Source: Planococcus ruber
Lineage (GTDB): Bacteria; Bacillota; Bacilli; Bacillales_A; Planococcaceae
NCBI RefSeq assembly: GCF_022819085.1
Contig: NZ_JALHAG010000001.1
Span: forward strand, 393,395 to 457,394
Direction of reading: 5' to 3'
DNA length: 64,000 nucleotides
The notes under the pieces are model-generated. The model had not been told where the DNA came from, did no database searches, and worked only from the letters and a program-made list of their open reading frames with translations. Position numbers and translations under genes: made by a program. Shown here piece by piece: positions 35,125 through 44,847 of the stretch; positions within the stretch are counted from its first letter, which is position 1, and every line of letters begins with the position of its first letter.

Positions 35125-36093
35125 ATGAATAAAAAAGTTTCTTTGATTACTACAGGGGGAACAATCGCGAGTAAGGAAATTTCGAAAGGGTTGTTGAAGT
35201 CCGGTGCGATTTCCGGAAGGGAATTGGCAGCATTGTGCCAATTGCCGGAAGAAATCGAAGTAAAAGTGATCGATGTTTTCCAATTGCCGAGCATGCATAT
35301 CGGCTTCGAGGAAATGAAAATAATTAAACAAGCGATCGATAAAGAAATGCAGGACGAAAGCGTCGATGGCATTGTGGTAACCCACGGTACGGATACGCTG
35401 GAAGAGACTTCTTACTTTTTGGATTTGACAGTGGATGATGACCGTTCGGTAGTCGTTACGGGTTCGCAGCGTTCGCCAGATGACGTTGGGACAGATGTCT
35501 ATTCAAATTTGCGGAATTCAATCTATGTTTCAGTCGATGAGACGCTGCGCGGCGTCGGAACGGTAGTCGTCTTCAATGAACGGATCTATTCTGCGAAATA
35601 CGTGAAGAAAGTCCACTCGAGCAACCTTCAAGGTTTTGACTCTTTTGGCCACGGCTATTTGGGGATTATCGATAATGATGTGGTGAGTGTTTATCAAAAG
35701 CCGATTTCACGGGAAGTCCATTCGTTAAACGGCGATCTTCCGAAAGTGGATATTGTGAAATGCTATTCCGGACAAGACGGCCGCCTGATCGATTTGCTGG
35801 CAGAAAGCGGTTCTAAAGGGATTGTCTTAGAAGCAGCAGGCAGAGGCCAGGTTTCGCCGCATATGGTCGAGGCTATCGAACGCGCCGTGAAAAATGGCGT
35901 AACAATCGTGTTAACGACGAGCGCTGAGGAAGGGAATGCGTATCCGAGCTATGGCTATCCGGGCAGCGCGCACGATTTGCTGCTGAAAGGCGTTCTTTTG
36001 GGAAGCGATTACGACAGCAAAAAAGCAAGAATTAAACTAGCGGTCATGTTGTCGGAGAAGAAAGAAATCGATGTCAATAGCTTTACTTATTGA
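35125..36093 (+). CDS. ansA: L-asparaginase (type I)
   Basis: 322-residue amidohydrolase converting asparagine to aspartate and ammonia. Catalytic Thr12 lies in ITTGGTIASKE, and the second Thr-Asp pair is in THGTDTLEETSYF; further signatures are GSQRSPDDVGTD and VLEAAGRG. No signal peptide, so cytosolic. In B. subtilis ansA is elsewhere (ansAB), whereas ypdA is followed directly by prsW; its presence here is a family-level rearrangement. Confidence 0.93.
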   Translation: MNKKVSLITTGGTIASKEISKGLLKSGAISGRELAALCQLPEEIEVKVIDVFQLPSMHIGFEEMKIIKQAIDKEMQDESVDGIVVTHGTDTLEETSYFLDLTVDDDRSVVVTGSQRSPDDVGTDVYSNLRNSIYVSVDETLRGVGTVVVFNERIYSAKYVKKVHSSNLQGFDSFGHGYLGIIDNDVVSVYQKPISREVHSLNGDLPKVDIVKCYSGQDGRLIDLLAESGSKGIVLEAAGRGQVSPHMVEAIERAVKNGVTIVLTTSAEEGNAYPSYGYPGSAHDLLLKGVLLGSDYDSKKARIKLAVMLSEKKEIDVNSFTY

Positions 36094-36136
36094 ATTTTAA
36101 AGACAATAGATTCGGCTAAAATTTTCCAGTGAATCG

Positions 36137-36145
36137 TGTTATACT
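36137..36145 (+). promoter_or_regulatory. Extended -10 promoter of prsW
   Basis: TGTTATACT matches the extended -10 pattern, 29 bases upstream of the start codon. Confidence 0.45.
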
Positions 36146-36174
36146 AAAGAGACTCTAAGCAAAGGAGCAGGCGT

Positions 36175-36855
36175 ATGATCATTTTACTCACAGTTGCAAT
36201 TGCTCCCAGTTTAGCCTTGTTTAGTTATTTTTATCTTCGCGATCAATTTTCCAGTGAACCTTCCCGGCTCTTGCTAAATTGCTTTATTTACGGGGCGGTC
36301 TTAACTTTTCCAATCATGTTTATCCAATACGTTTTCCAGACTGAAGGCGTTTTTACCCATTTGTTTGCTCAAAATGTTCTTTTTGCAAGTACTGTAGAAG
36401 AGTTTTTTAAATGGCTGGTATTGATTATCGCAGTTTATCGGCATATTGATTTTGAAGACCCATACGACGGAATTCTTTACGGGGCAAGTGTGTCTCTTGG
36501 GTTCGCGACGGTTGAAAATGTGCTCTACCTATTGGAATTCGGACTACAGACAGCTTTTATCCGGGCTTTCCTTCCGGTTTCAAGCCATGCGCTATTTGGA
36601 GTAGTAATGGGTTATTATTTAGGAAGAGCAAAATTTACAAATTCTAATGATGGCCGCAAATGGCTTTTCTGGAGTTTATTGGCTTCATTGGTGCTCCACA
36701 TTCTTTATAATTCGATCTTGTATTCGAATACAAGTTGGTCGTATGGAGTCATTCCGTTCATGCTGTTCCTTTGGTGGTTCGGCCTTCGGAAAGTCAAACA
36801 AGCGCATCAATTGTCATTGACCCATTACCACGACCATACGTCGCTGCATCCTTAA
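36175..36855 (+). CDS. prsW: Intramembrane protease PrsW
   Basis: 226-residue polytopic membrane protease of the CAAX/PrsW glutamic class. The motifs STVEEFFKW (EExxK), HALFGVVMGYYLG and HILYNS carry the conserved Glu and His residues. In B. subtilis PrsW makes the first cut in the anti-sigma factor RsiW under envelope stress; the only anti-sigma gene in this window is rsiX, for which PrsW action is not known. AAAGGAG precedes the ATG. The terminator overlaps the end of the gene. Confidence 0.88.
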   Translation: MIILLTVAIAPSLALFSYFYLRDQFSSEPSRLLLNCFIYGAVLTFPIMFIQYVFQTEGVFTHLFAQNVLFASTVEEFFKWLVLIIAVYRHIDFEDPYDGILYGASVSLGFATVENVLYLLEFGLQTAFIRAFLPVSSHALFGVVMGYYLGRAKFTNSNDGRKWLFWSLLASLVLHILYNSILYSNTSWSYGVIPFMLFLWWFGLRKVKQAHQLSLTHYHDHTSLHP

Positions 36856-36878
36856 CAATGGATGCAGCGATTTTTTAT
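36842..36878 (+). terminator. Rho-independent terminator overlapping the prsW stop
   Basis: CGCTGCATCC and GGATGCAGCG stem followed by ATTTTTTATTTT; the left arm encodes the last residues of PrsW. Confidence 0.87.
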
Positions 36879-36898
36879 TTTTAGGTGAGTTGGTTTAG

Positions 36899-37176
36899 CA
36901 CGCGAGTGGCTTCGGCGCCTTCGCTTTTTATCTCTCCAGACTCAGGGCGCCTAGCACCTCGAGACGCTTCAGCCTTTCGGCAAATGGCAAAAAGCGCCAT
37001 TCGCTGAAAGCCCTCCAGCGCTTGTCGGTGCTGGATAGGCGCCTTCGCTTTTCTTGTCTAGCTCCAGCGCCCAGATTCTCTAGGGCATAAGCCAATTCCT
37101 CTGTGCGGCTGAAGAGACGCCGCTTCGAGCAATTGTCTTATGCTCGTCGAATCTACACGGGCGCTTGCGCTTTTCA
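36899..37176. repeat. Structured dispersed intergenic repeat (two or more modules)
   Basis: Non-coding, GC-richer than the flanks, and strongly self-complementary. Module A (about 36931-37050) begins GGGCGCCTAGCACCTCGAGA and closes with GTGCTGGATAGGCGCC. Module B (about 37053-37176) begins TTGTCTAGCTCCAGCGCCCA and closes GGGCGCTTGCGCTTTTC, with an inner pair GGGCATAAG/CTTATGCTC. A shorter GGCGCCTTCGCTTTT piece precedes them. The motif TCTAGCTCCAGCGCC is familiar from a high-copy intergenic repeat of Bacillaceae and Planococcaceae. It fills the place of sleB-ypeB-ypfA in B. subtilis. Confidence 0.72.
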
Positions 37177-37178
37177 TA

Positions 37179-37187
37179 TGTTAAAAT
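37179..37187 (+). promoter_or_regulatory. Extended -10 promoter of cmk
   Basis: TGTTAAAAT lies just right of the dispersed repeat and 30 bases upstream of the cmk start. Confidence 0.4.
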
Positions 37188-37217
37188 AAATCGAATACAT
37201 ATGATGAGGTGACTGTT

Positions 37218-37892
37218 TTGGCTAAACCGATACAAATTGCGATCGACGGACCTGCAGCGGCAGGGAAAAGTACGATTGCTAAAATTGTGGCAGAGAAATT
37301 AGGGTATATATATATTGATACGGGAGCGATGTACCGTGCGATTACGCTGAAAGCGATCAATCAAGGGATTGATCTTTCGAGCAATGAAGAGGCGGGGGCT
37401 TTGCTTTTAGAAACGGCAATTGATCTTCAGCCTTCAACGAACGGACAGCTAGTATTTTTAGATCGAAAAAATGTGACGGAAGAAATCCGGACACAAGTTG
37501 TGACACAAGCCGTATCGCAGATGTCTGCACACGGGCTTGTACGTGAGCGCATGGTTGAGTTGCAACAGCAATTGGCTGAAGGTCGCGGTGTCGTAATGGA
37601 CGGCCGTGATATCGGCACACACGTGCTGCCAAATGCTCCGCTGAAAATCTTCATGTCAGCAAGTGTAGAAGAACGTGCAGCGAGAAGATTCAAGGAAAAC
37701 AAAACGCGCGGAATCGAAACGCCGCTTCATGAGCTTCAGGCTGAAATTGCCAAACGCGATAAAATGGACAGCGAACGTGAAGTGGCGCCTTTGAAAAAAG
37801 CGGAAGATGCTATTTTTTTGGATACTACCACGTTAACGATTCAAGAAGCGGCTTCAGAAATATTGAAACTGGCAGAAGAAAGGTTGAGTTAA
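37218..37892 (+). CDS. cmk: Cytidylate kinase
   Basis: 224-residue kinase phosphorylating CMP and dCMP. P-loop GPAAAGKST, the IDTGAMYRAIT substrate loop, and GRDIGTHVLPNAPLKIF and RFKEN blocks are all present. TTG at 37218 is chosen because GAGG is 8 bases upstream and the product then matches the usual 224 residues; a GTG three codons upstream lies within the ribosome site. Followed directly by plsC and rpsA. Confidence 0.94.
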   Translation: MAKPIQIAIDGPAAAGKSTIAKIVAEKLGYIYIDTGAMYRAITLKAINQGIDLSSNEEAGALLLETAIDLQPSTNGQLVFLDRKNVTEEIRTQVVTQAVSQMSAHGLVRERMVELQQQLAEGRGVVMDGRDIGTHVLPNAPLKIFMSASVEERAARRFKENKTRGIETPLHELQAEIAKRDKMDSEREVAPLKKAEDAIFLDTTTLTIQEAASEILKLAEERLS

Positions 37893-37893
37893 A

Positions 37894-38484
37894 GTGAACT
37901 TATATGCATTTGGTAAAGCATTGGTTAAAACAGCATTAACTCCTCTGTACCGATTTGAAGTGATCGGTGCTGAAAAATTCCCTAAAGAAGGTGGAATCCT
38001 GCTTTGCTCGAATCATATTCATGCACTGGATCCGCCGGTCGTTGGCATGACAGCTCCACGAACTGTCCATTTCATGGCTAAGGAAGAATTATTTAAGCTG
38101 CCGGTGCTCGGCGGCATTTTGCCGAAAGTGAATGCTTTTCCTGTGAAGCGCGGAATGAGCGACCGGGAAGCGATGCGGACAGCATTAAAAGTGCTGAAAA
38201 GCGGAGAAGTGGTCGGCCTTTTTCCGGAAGGCACCCGATCAACTGACGGAGTTTTGAAAAAAGGTTTGAGCGGGGCGGGTTTCTTTGCCTTGAGAGGCGG
38301 GGCGGACGTGATGCCGTGTGCGATTATCGGCCCCTATAAAACGTTTAGAAAAGTGAAAGTGGTCTACGGTGATCCGATTCAAATGGCTCCATTTCGGGAG
38401 AGAAAAGCTTCTGCTGATGAAGTGACCGAAGTGATTATGGCAAGCATCCAAGATATTCTGAATGAATACAGTAAAAATAAGTGA
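37894..38484 (+). CDS. plsC: 1-acyl-sn-glycerol-3-phosphate acyltransferase
   Basis: 196-residue membrane-associated acyltransferase making phosphatidic acid. The catalytic NHIHALD motif (NHx4D form) and the substrate-binding FPEGTRS motif are intact, with PVKRGMSDREA between. It starts with GTG two bases after the cmk stop, so it is cotranscribed. Presence between cmk and rpsA is common in Bacillales. Confidence 0.9.
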   Translation: MNLYAFGKALVKTALTPLYRFEVIGAEKFPKEGGILLCSNHIHALDPPVVGMTAPRTVHFMAKEELFKLPVLGGILPKVNAFPVKRGMSDREAMRTALKVLKSGEVVGLFPEGTRSTDGVLKKGLSGAGFFALRGGADVMPCAIIGPYKTFRKVKVVYGDPIQMAPFRERKASADEVTEVIMASIQDILNEYSKNK

Positions 38485-38552
38485 TTATTTTTGTTTTTAT
38501 TAGAGAATTCGAATAAAATAGGAAGTGGATAGTTTGTGAAGGAGGGCTACTT

Positions 38553-39698
38553 ATGTCTGAGGAAATGAATATGATGGAAAACAGTGATTTCCAAGTCGGA
38601 AGTCATGTAAAAGGGATAGTTGCTAAAATCGAAGAAAAAGCAGTAACCGTGACAATCGAAGGAGCACCTTTTGATGGGGTTATACCGATTAGCGAATTGT
38701 CGAGCCTCCACATTGAAAAAGCATCAGATTCAGTACAAGTAGGTGATGAACTGGAATTGGTCATTACAAAAGTCGAAGATGAGAACTTCGTATTGTCCAA
38801 GCGCAAAGTCGATGCCGAACAGGCGTGGGACGACTTGGAGAAAAAGTTCGAATCCGGCGAAATCATCGAATCGGAAGTGAAGGATGTCGTAAAAGGCGGA
38901 TTGGTCGTGGATCTTGGCGTCCGCGGATTTGTGCCAGCTTCACTGGTTGAAGATTATTTCGTTGAGTCCTTCGAGGACTATAAAGGAAAAGTCATGACTT
39001 TTAAAATTGTTGAAATGGAGAAGGAAAATAACCGTTTGATCCTTTCCCACCGCGCGGTAGTAGAGTCTGAAAAAGAATCCCAAAAAGTTGAAGTGATGGA
39101 AACCATCCATGCTGGGGATGTACTGACTGGCAAAGTCCAGCGCATCGCTTCATTCGGCGCTTTTGTGGACATCGGAGGAGTAGATGGCCTTGTCCATATC
39201 TCTCAATTGTCGCACGAGCATGTCGAAAAAGTTTCTGATGTTGTAACAGAAGGCCAAGAAGTGCAAGTAAAAGTGCTTTCTGTTGACCGTGACTCAGAAC
39301 GGATTTCATTATCAATTAAAGACACGCTTCCTGGACCGTGGGATTCGATTGAAGACAAAGCTCCGAAAGGTTCTGTCCATGACGGCAAAGTGAAGCGTCT
39401 GGTGAGTTATGGAGCATTCGTAGAAGTATTGCCAGGGGTAGAAGGCCTTGTCCATATTTCTCAAATTGCCCATAAGCACATCGGAACGCCGCATGAAGTG
39501 CTGTCTGAAGGCCAGGAAGTCCAAGTGAAAGTCCTTGATGTCAATAAAGAGGATAAACGCCTATCTCTTAGCATCAAGGAACTCCAGGAAAAAGAGCGGG
39601 AACAGGATTTTTCCAATTACGAAATGCCTGAGGAGTCAAGCGGGTTCTCTATCAGTGATGTGATCGGCGACAAATTAAAAGGATTTAAATCTGAATAA
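38553..39698 (+). CDS. rpsA: 30S ribosomal protein S1 homologue
   Basis: 381-residue protein with four S1 RNA-binding domains (about 14-85, 100-165, 185-255, 272-341), the last two closely similar ([20 protein letters not shown] and [20 protein letters not shown]). Gram-positive S1 homologues such as B. subtilis YpfD have four rather than six domains, so this is full length. GAAGGAGGG precedes the ATG. Confidence 0.94.
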   Translation: MSEEMNMMENSDFQVGSHVKGIVAKIEEKAVTVTIEGAPFDGVIPISELSSLHIEKASDSVQVGDELELVITKVEDENFVLSKRKVDAEQAWDDLEKKFESGEIIESEVKDVVKGGLVVDLGVRGFVPASLVEDYFVESFEDYKGKVMTFKIVEMEKENNRLILSHRAVVESEKESQKVEVMETIHAGDVLTGKVQRIASFGAFVDIGGVDGLVHISQLSHEHVEKVSDVVTEGQEVQVKVLSVDRDSERISLSIKDTLPGPWDSIEDKAPKGSVHDGKVKRLVSYGAFVEVLPGVEGLVHISQIAHKHIGTPHEVLSEGQEVQVKVLDVNKEDKRLSLSIKELQEKEREQDFSNYEMPEESSGFSISDVIGDKLKGFKSE

Positions 39699-39699
39699 T

Positions 39700-40755
39700 A
39701 TGTCGAGGGCAGAAAGAAAGATGGACCATATTCAATTTGCACTGTCCACTGGCCAAAGCAGCAAGACGATGTTCGAAGATATTCGCTTCGTCCATTCAGC
39801 TTTGCCTGGGATCGGTCTGTCGGATGTCAGCATTCATATGGAAACAGGTGATTTGCAATTTGAATCACCTGTTTTTATTAATGCCATGACAGGCGGCGGC
39901 GGCAGTGAAACTGCAAATTTAAACGGCATGCTTGCAAGAGCTGCAAAAGAAACGGGTTTGGCGATGGCAGTCGGCTCGCAAATGGCTGCTTTAAAAGACC
40001 CAAGCGAGAGGGCAAGCTATGAAATTGTCCGCAAAGAAAACCCTTCAGGCTTTATCATGGGCAATTTAGGGAGTGAAGCGAGCCTCCAACAAGCGCAGGA
40101 AGCGATTGATATGCTTGAGGCAAATGCACTCCAAATTCATTTGAATGTTATCCAGGAGCTGACCATGCCAGAAGGCGACCGGGATTTTAAAGGTGCGCTG
40201 GATCGCATCGGCCTGATTGCGGAATCCGTCAAAGTGCCGGTCATCGTCAAAGAAACCGGGTTCGGCATTTCGAAAGAAACAGCAGAATTGTTAGCTGCCA
40301 CACAAATCGCAGCGATTGATGTCAGCGGCTTCGGCGGAACGAATTTTGCTTCGATTGAAAATGAGCGGCGCCAGCGCAAATTATCGTATTTTCAGGATTG
40401 GGGCGTACCAACGGCAGCAGCGATTGTGGAAGCAAAATCGGTCTTTTCGAAAACGATATTGGCATCGGGCGGCATCCGCAATGCCCAAGAGATGGTCAAG
40501 GCTTTTGCGCTTGGCGCATCCGCTGCGGGTCTGGCCGGATCTTTTCTGAAGACGGCCTACCTTAAAGGGGAAGCCAGTCTAATAGAAGAAATTCAACTGC
40601 TGCTGGAAGACCTTAGAATGATGATGACCGCTTTAGGGGCGAAAAAGTTGAGTGATTTGGAGAAATGTCCGATAATTATTTCAGGAGAACTTTATCATTA
40701 CCTTGAAATTCGGGGATTGGATCCCAAATCTTTTGCAAGGCGGACGAAAAACTGA
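39700..40755 (+). CDS. fni: Isopentenyl-diphosphate delta-isomerase, type 2
   Basis: 351-residue FMN- and NADPH-dependent isomerase interconverting IPP and DMAPP. The start MSRAERKMDHI matches the family; FINAMTGGG, GNLGSEAS, QIHLNVIQELTMPEGDRDF (with the catalytic Gln/Glu region) and DVSGFGGTNF are intact. It begins one base after rpsA stops. DMAPP/IPP produced here would feed HepST (46-48 kb). Confidence 0.94.
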   Translation: MSRAERKMDHIQFALSTGQSSKTMFEDIRFVHSALPGIGLSDVSIHMETGDLQFESPVFINAMTGGGGSETANLNGMLARAAKETGLAMAVGSQMAALKDPSERASYEIVRKENPSGFIMGNLGSEASLQQAQEAIDMLEANALQIHLNVIQELTMPEGDRDFKGALDRIGLIAESVKVPVIVKETGFGISKETAELLAATQIAAIDVSGFGGTNFASIENERRQRKLSYFQDWGVPTAAAIVEAKSVFSKTILASGGIRNAQEMVKAFALGASAAGLAGSFLKTAYLKGEASLIEEIQLLLEDLRMMMTALGAKKLSDLEKCPIIISGELYHYLEIRGLDPKSFARRTKN

Positions 40756-40768
40756 ATATTACACCTTT

Positions 40769-40806
40769 TAAGGTGATGGACATTTACAAGATGCCATCAC
40801 CTTTTT
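40769..40806 (+). terminator. Rho-independent terminator after fni
   Basis: AAGGTGATGG and CCATCACCTT stem followed by TTT. A TATAAT -10 for der follows at 40811. Confidence 0.82.
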
Positions 40807-40848
40807 CGTGTATAATAGGCATATCAGAAGTGGAAGGATGAACTAATT

Positions 40849-42159
40849 ATGTCAAAACCGGTAGTAGCAATCGTTGGCCGGCCGAACGTCGGGAAATCGA
40901 CAATCTTTAATCGGATTGTCGGGGAACGCGTATCTATAGTGGAAGATATTCCAGGAGTAACACGCGACCGCATCTATAGTTCGGCAGATTGGCTGACACA
41001 TGAATTCAATATCATCGATACAGGCGGAATCGACCTGCGGGACGAACCGTTTTTGGAGCAGATCCGCCAGCAAGCGGAAATCGCAATGGATGAGGCGGAT
41101 GTCATCATCTTCCTCGTGAACGGCCGCGATGGCGTCACGGTCCAAGATGAACAAGTGGCTAAAATTTTATACCGCACGAAGAAGCCAGTCATTTTGGCTG
41201 TCAATAAAATCGACAATCCTGATATGCGCCACATGATTTATGATTTTTACACATTGGGAGCAGGCGAACCATTCCCGATTTCCGGTTCACATGGACTTGG
41301 GCTTGGGGACTTGCTGGATGAAGTGGCGAAAAACTTCCCGAAAGAAGATGAAGAGGACTATCCGGAAGATGTGATTAAATTCTCATTGATCGGACGTCCG
41401 AACGTCGGGAAATCATCGCTCGTCAACGCATTTTTAGGAGAAGAGCGGGTCATCGTCAGCGATGTCGCGGGAACAACGCGTGACGCTGTGGATACACAGT
41501 ATACGTATGAAGACCAGCCGTATGTCATCATTGATACAGCGGGAATGCGCAAAAAAGGGAAAGTCTACGAAACAACAGAGAAATACAGTGTGCTTCGCGC
41601 GCTGCGGGCAATTGAACGCTCCGACGTTGTTTTGGTCGTATTAAATGCCGAAGAAGGCATCCAGGAGCAAGACAAGAAAATTGCCGGCTATGCGCATGAA
41701 GCAGGAAAAGCGATTGTCATCATTGTCAACAAATGGGATGCGATTGAAAAAGACGAAAAAACGATGAATGTTATGACACGCAAAATCCGTGAACATTTCC
41801 TATTCTTGGATTATGCACCGATCATGTTTGTCTCAGCAATCAGCGGAAAACGCGTCCATAATATTTTGGAAGTCGTCAACAAAGTCAATGACAACCACTC
41901 ACGCCGCATCCAATCAAGCATTTTGAATGAAGTCATCGAAGATGCAGTGGCTATGAACCCGGCACCTTCTGACAAAGGCCGACGCTTGCGCCTTTATTAT
42001 GCAACGCAAGTGGCGATCCAGCCGCCGACATTTGTCGTGTTTGTCAATGAACCTGAATTGATGCACTTCAGCTATGAACGTTTCCTGCAAAACCGGATCC
42101 GTGAAAGTTTTGATTTCGAAGGAACACCGCTCCGGCTGATTACACGTGCTCGGACATAA
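40849..42159 (+). CDS. der: Ribosome assembly GTPase Der (EngA)
   Basis: 436-residue protein with two consecutive GTPase domains, each with GRPNVGKS (near residues 10 and 182), DTAG/DTGG and NKxD motifs ([16 protein letters not shown]), and a C-terminal KH-like domain. It is essential for 50S maturation. AAGGATG site upstream and a TATAAT at 40811. Confidence 0.97.
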   Translation: MSKPVVAIVGRPNVGKSTIFNRIVGERVSIVEDIPGVTRDRIYSSADWLTHEFNIIDTGGIDLRDEPFLEQIRQQAEIAMDEADVIIFLVNGRDGVTVQDEQVAKILYRTKKPVILAVNKIDNPDMRHMIYDFYTLGAGEPFPISGSHGLGLGDLLDEVAKNFPKEDEEDYPEDVIKFSLIGRPNVGKSSLVNAFLGEERVIVSDVAGTTRDAVDTQYTYEDQPYVIIDTAGMRKKGKVYETTEKYSVLRALRAIERSDVVLVVLNAEEGIQEQDKKIAGYAHEAGKAIVIIVNKWDAIEKDEKTMNVMTRKIREHFLFLDYAPIMFVSAISGKRVHNILEVVNKVNDNHSRRIQSSILNEVIEDAVAMNPAPSDKGRRLRLYYATQVAIQPPTFVVFVNEPELMHFSYERFLQNRIRESFDFEGTPLRLITRART

Positions 42160-42182
42160 TTGTTTAAAGGTGGTGCGATAAG

Positions 42183-43202
42183 ATGGAAAAAGTATCTGTA
42201 TATGGTGCGGGAAGCTGGGGAACCGCGTTAAGTTTTGTCCTTGCGCAAAATGGCCATGACGTCCTGCTTTGGACCCATCGTGCCGAGCAAGCAGATGAAA
42301 TCAACGAACATTCGAATGAGAAGTATTTAAAAGGGATCAAACTGCCGGAACGGTTAAAGGCAACGAGCGACTTGGCAGAAACTGTCCGCCATTCAAAAGT
42401 TTTGGTCTTGGCAGTTCCTACAAAAGCAATCAGAGAAGTTTGCGCAAAAATTAAAGAAAATTTAACCGAAAAGGTTTTATTTGTCCATGTCTCAAAAGGC
42501 ATTGAACCCGATTCGTTAAAACGCATCAGCGAAATGATCCGTGAAGAAATTCCGGAACAGTGGGTGGAAGATGTGGTGGTTCTGTCAGGCCCAAGCCATG
42601 CAGAAGAAGTAGTGCTTGAACATCCGACAACCGTGACCGCAGCCTGCGAAAATACGGCGTCCGCTGAATTTGTGCAAGATCTGTTTATGAACCAATACTT
42701 CCGCGTCTATACGAATACCGACGTCATCGGCGTCGAAATCGGCGGAGCTTTGAAGAACATCATTGCTCTCGCTGTTGGAATAACGGACGGCCTGGGGTAC
42801 GGCGATAACGCCAAAGCTGCTTTAATGACCCGCGGCCTTGCTGAAATCGCACGCCTTGGAGTGAAGATGGGAGCTACCCCATTGACGTTCTCCGGACTAT
42901 CCGGCGTCGGCGATTTGATCGTGACCTGTACGAGCCCCCATTCCCGGAACTGGCGGGCTGGCAATATGCTCGGCAAAGGCAAGACCATTGAAGAAGTCTT
43001 GGAAGAGATGGGGATGGTGGTAGAAGGGATCCGGACGACGAAGGCGGCGTTTCAGCTGGCGAAAGCCTACGACGTCCCGATGCCGATCACCGCGGCTCTC
43101 TATGCCGTGCTGTTTGAAGAAGAGTCGACCAATGAAGCCGCTGAAAAACTTATGGGCAGAATGAAAAAGAATGAGATGGAAGATTTAATCAACTTGCTGT
43201 AA
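42183..43202 (+). CDS. gpsA: NAD(P)H-dependent glycerol-3-phosphate dehydrogenase
   Basis: 339-residue enzyme producing sn-glycerol 3-phosphate for phospholipids (with PlsC above). N-terminal Rossmann motif GAGSWGTAL; catalytic Lys in GGALKNIIALAVG; GNNAK-type region as GDNAKAALMTRGLAE. It follows der after 23 bases, same order as in B. subtilis. Confidence 0.96.
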   Translation: MEKVSVYGAGSWGTALSFVLAQNGHDVLLWTHRAEQADEINEHSNEKYLKGIKLPERLKATSDLAETVRHSKVLVLAVPTKAIREVCAKIKENLTEKVLFVHVSKGIEPDSLKRISEMIREEIPEQWVEDVVVLSGPSHAEEVVLEHPTTVTAACENTASAEFVQDLFMNQYFRVYTNTDVIGVEIGGALKNIIALAVGITDGLGYGDNAKAALMTRGLAEIARLGVKMGATPLTFSGLSGVGDLIVTCTSPHSRNWRAGNMLGKGKTIEEVLEEMGMVVEGIRTTKAAFQLAKAYDVPMPITAALYAVLFEEESTNEAAEKLMGRMKKNEMEDLINLL

Positions 43203-43207
43203 GAAGT

Positions 43208-43250
43208 AAAAAAAGAAGAGCTGCCAGTTTGCGGACTCTTCTTTTTTTGT
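43208..43250 (+). terminator. Rho-independent terminator of der-gpsA
   Basis: AAAAAAAGAAGAG and CTCTTCTTTTTTT arms around a 15-base loop. Confidence 0.8.
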
Positions 43251-43359
43251 TGCAGAGAATCTGCAAAGCATTTGCAGCATAGAGAAATAAGCAGGGTTTA
43301 TTGGCTGCGGAAATTGTCCCAAGCCCGTCAAATATGGCGGGGCACCTGCGCATTTCTTA

Positions 43360-43368
43360 TGCTATACT
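43360..43368 (+). promoter_or_regulatory. Extended -10 promoter of yphE-yphF
   Basis: TGCTATACT fits the extended -10 pattern, 32 bases upstream of yphE. Confidence 0.45.
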
Positions 43369-43400
43369 ATGGACTGAAACTGAACGAAAGGCGGGCAATT

Positions 43401-43604
43401 ATGAGTTCTTTAGACAAGATGTGGGTCTCTTTTGCAGGAATTGCTTTTTTAATGATCTCCATGGGAATGATTTATTTAAGCAGATATAAGCTAAATAATG
43501 GCTTTTTAAAATTTATTTTCGCATTGATCGCATATATTTTGCTGATTTTAGGCTTCTTTATTATGGTATTTATTATATTCAGCGGGCCGACAGGCGGCGC
43601 TTGA
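43401..43604 (+). CDS. yphE: Small membrane protein YphE (DUF2768 type)
   Basis: 67-residue protein with two hydrophobic helices (MWVSFAGIAFLMISMGMIYL; FIFALIAYILLILGFFIM) and a glycine-rich tail. Start at 43401 follows AAAGGCGGG. Size and place between gpsA and a lipoprotein gene match B. subtilis YphE. Function unknown. It ends inside the ribosome site of yphF. Confidence 0.75.
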   Translation: MSSLDKMWVSFAGIAFLMISMGMIYLSRYKLNNGFLKFIFALIAYILLILGFFIMVFIIFSGPTGGA

Positions 43605-43614
43605 GGTGATGAAA

Positions 43615-44325
43615 ATGAAAAAGATTTCAATGCTCATCATGTTTACGGTTCTGGCAGTATTGCTGAGCGGCTGTATGTATCCTGAAAGTGAACGGGCTGA
43701 AAATCAGATCCCATACGAGGAACAGGTCAATTCCGTGCAAAATGCCATCAATCAGTACCAAGAGGAAAGCGGCGGATTGCTGCCGATTAAGACAAGAGAC
43801 ATGGACGTGGATCAGTTCATCAAATATCCGATTGATTTCTCGAAAATCGTTCCGAAATATTTATCTGAAATACCTTCCAATGCTTTTGAAACAGGCGGTA
43901 TTTTTCAGTATGTATTGATGGATGTTGAAGAAAACCCGACAGTGAAATTGGTAGATTTGCAAATGGCTGAAACGATCCGGTCGATCAACATCCGAAAAAG
44001 TGCCAACGGCGGGCGAGCGCCCATCGCTGAAATTATTGCCGACAATGTTTACCGATTAAACTATACGGCTATGGGGTTCAAGGAAGAACAAATGGCGGTA
44101 AGCCCATATAGCGGCCGCAATTTGCCTCTTGTAGTTACCGGAAAAGGCGATGTCTACGTTGACTATTCCATGGATCTATATACGGAATTGCAGGAATATG
44201 AAGGAACGATCGAAGAAGGCCAAGATATCCGGTTCTTATTGTATGACGACAGCCCGATTGTCCCTGCCTATTCGCTTCCCTACACCGTTGACGAAGATAT
44301 GGAACCGATCTTCAACAATGAATAA
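43615..44325 (+). CDS. yphF: Lipoprotein YphF
   Basis: 236-residue secreted lipoprotein. The signal sequence ends in the lipobox LLSGC (acylated Cys about residue 20). The mature part is acidic and soluble with no recognised catalytic motif. Start at 43615 is chosen because GAGG is 8 bases upstream; ATG at 43609 and GTG at 43606 are too close to it. Gene order gpsA-yphE-yphF-hbs copies B. subtilis except that spoIVA is missing before hbs. Confidence 0.78.
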   Translation: MKKISMLIMFTVLAVLLSGCMYPESERAENQIPYEEQVNSVQNAINQYQEESGGLLPIKTRDMDVDQFIKYPIDFSKIVPKYLSEIPSNAFETGGIFQYVLMDVEENPTVKLVDLQMAETIRSINIRKSANGGRAPIAEIIADNVYRLNYTAMGFKEEQMAVSPYSGRNLPLVVTGKGDVYVDYSMDLYTELQEYEGTIEEGQDIRFLLYDDSPIVPAYSLPYTVDEDMEPIFNNE

Positions 44326-44498
44326 TTTATTGATTTCACGGGATTTCTGCTAAAAAAGAGCTGCATTTAGAATATTTTGTCAGTATTTTACTGTTTTATT
44401 GCTAAAGCGCTCTATTAGTTGTTGCTATGCGATTTTCGATATGATACTCTTTTTACAGGATTGAAGGTTTGCATCCCCTTTGAGAGGAGGTGAATGGC

Positions 44499-44771
44499 AT
44501 GAACAAAACAGAATTAGTGAACTCTGTTGCTGAAGCAGCTGAGCTTTCTCGTAAAGACGCTGCGAAAGCAGTTGACGCTGCATTTGAAGCGATTCAAGAC
44601 GCTCTAACTAAAGGTGACAAAGTCCAATTGATTGGATTCGGTAACTTTGAAGTACGCGAACGCGCAGCTCGCAAAGGACGCAACCCGCAAACTGGTGCTG
44701 AGATCGAAATCGCAGCTAGCAAAGTACCTGCATTTAAACCAGGTAAAGCGCTTAAAGACGCAGTGAAATAA
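44499..44771 (+). CDS. hbs: DNA-binding protein HU
   Basis: 90-residue nucleoid protein. The conserved beta-arm [14 protein letters not shown] and the core [13 protein letters not shown] are present. ATG at 44499 follows a very strong GAGAGGAGGTG site, fitting high expression, and codon usage is strongly biased to preferred codons compared with neighbours. A strong terminator follows. Confidence 0.97.
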   Translation: MNKTELVNSVAEAAELSRKDAAKAVDAAFEAIQDALTKGDKVQLIGFGNFEVRERAARKGRNPQTGAEIEIAASKVPAFKPGKALKDAVK

Positions 44772-44788
44772 TCTACAGTGCAGTACAT

Positions 44789-44835
44789 AGAATGGCTTTT
44801 GTGTGACAAACCACACAAAAGCCATTCTTTTTTTA
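44789..44835 (+). terminator. Strong rho-independent terminator of hbs
   Basis: AGAATGGCTTTTGTGTG and CACACAAAAGCCATTCT form a 17-bp perfect stem followed by TTTTTTT. Confidence 0.93.
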
Positions 44836-44847
44836 AGCATACATTTT

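Noticed and set aside
44422-44445. TTGCTA/TATGAT pair upstream of hbs as a promoter
   Set aside because: Spacing of 12 bases is too short, and alternative -35 choices are poor; hbs must have a promoter in 44326-44480, but I could not place it.
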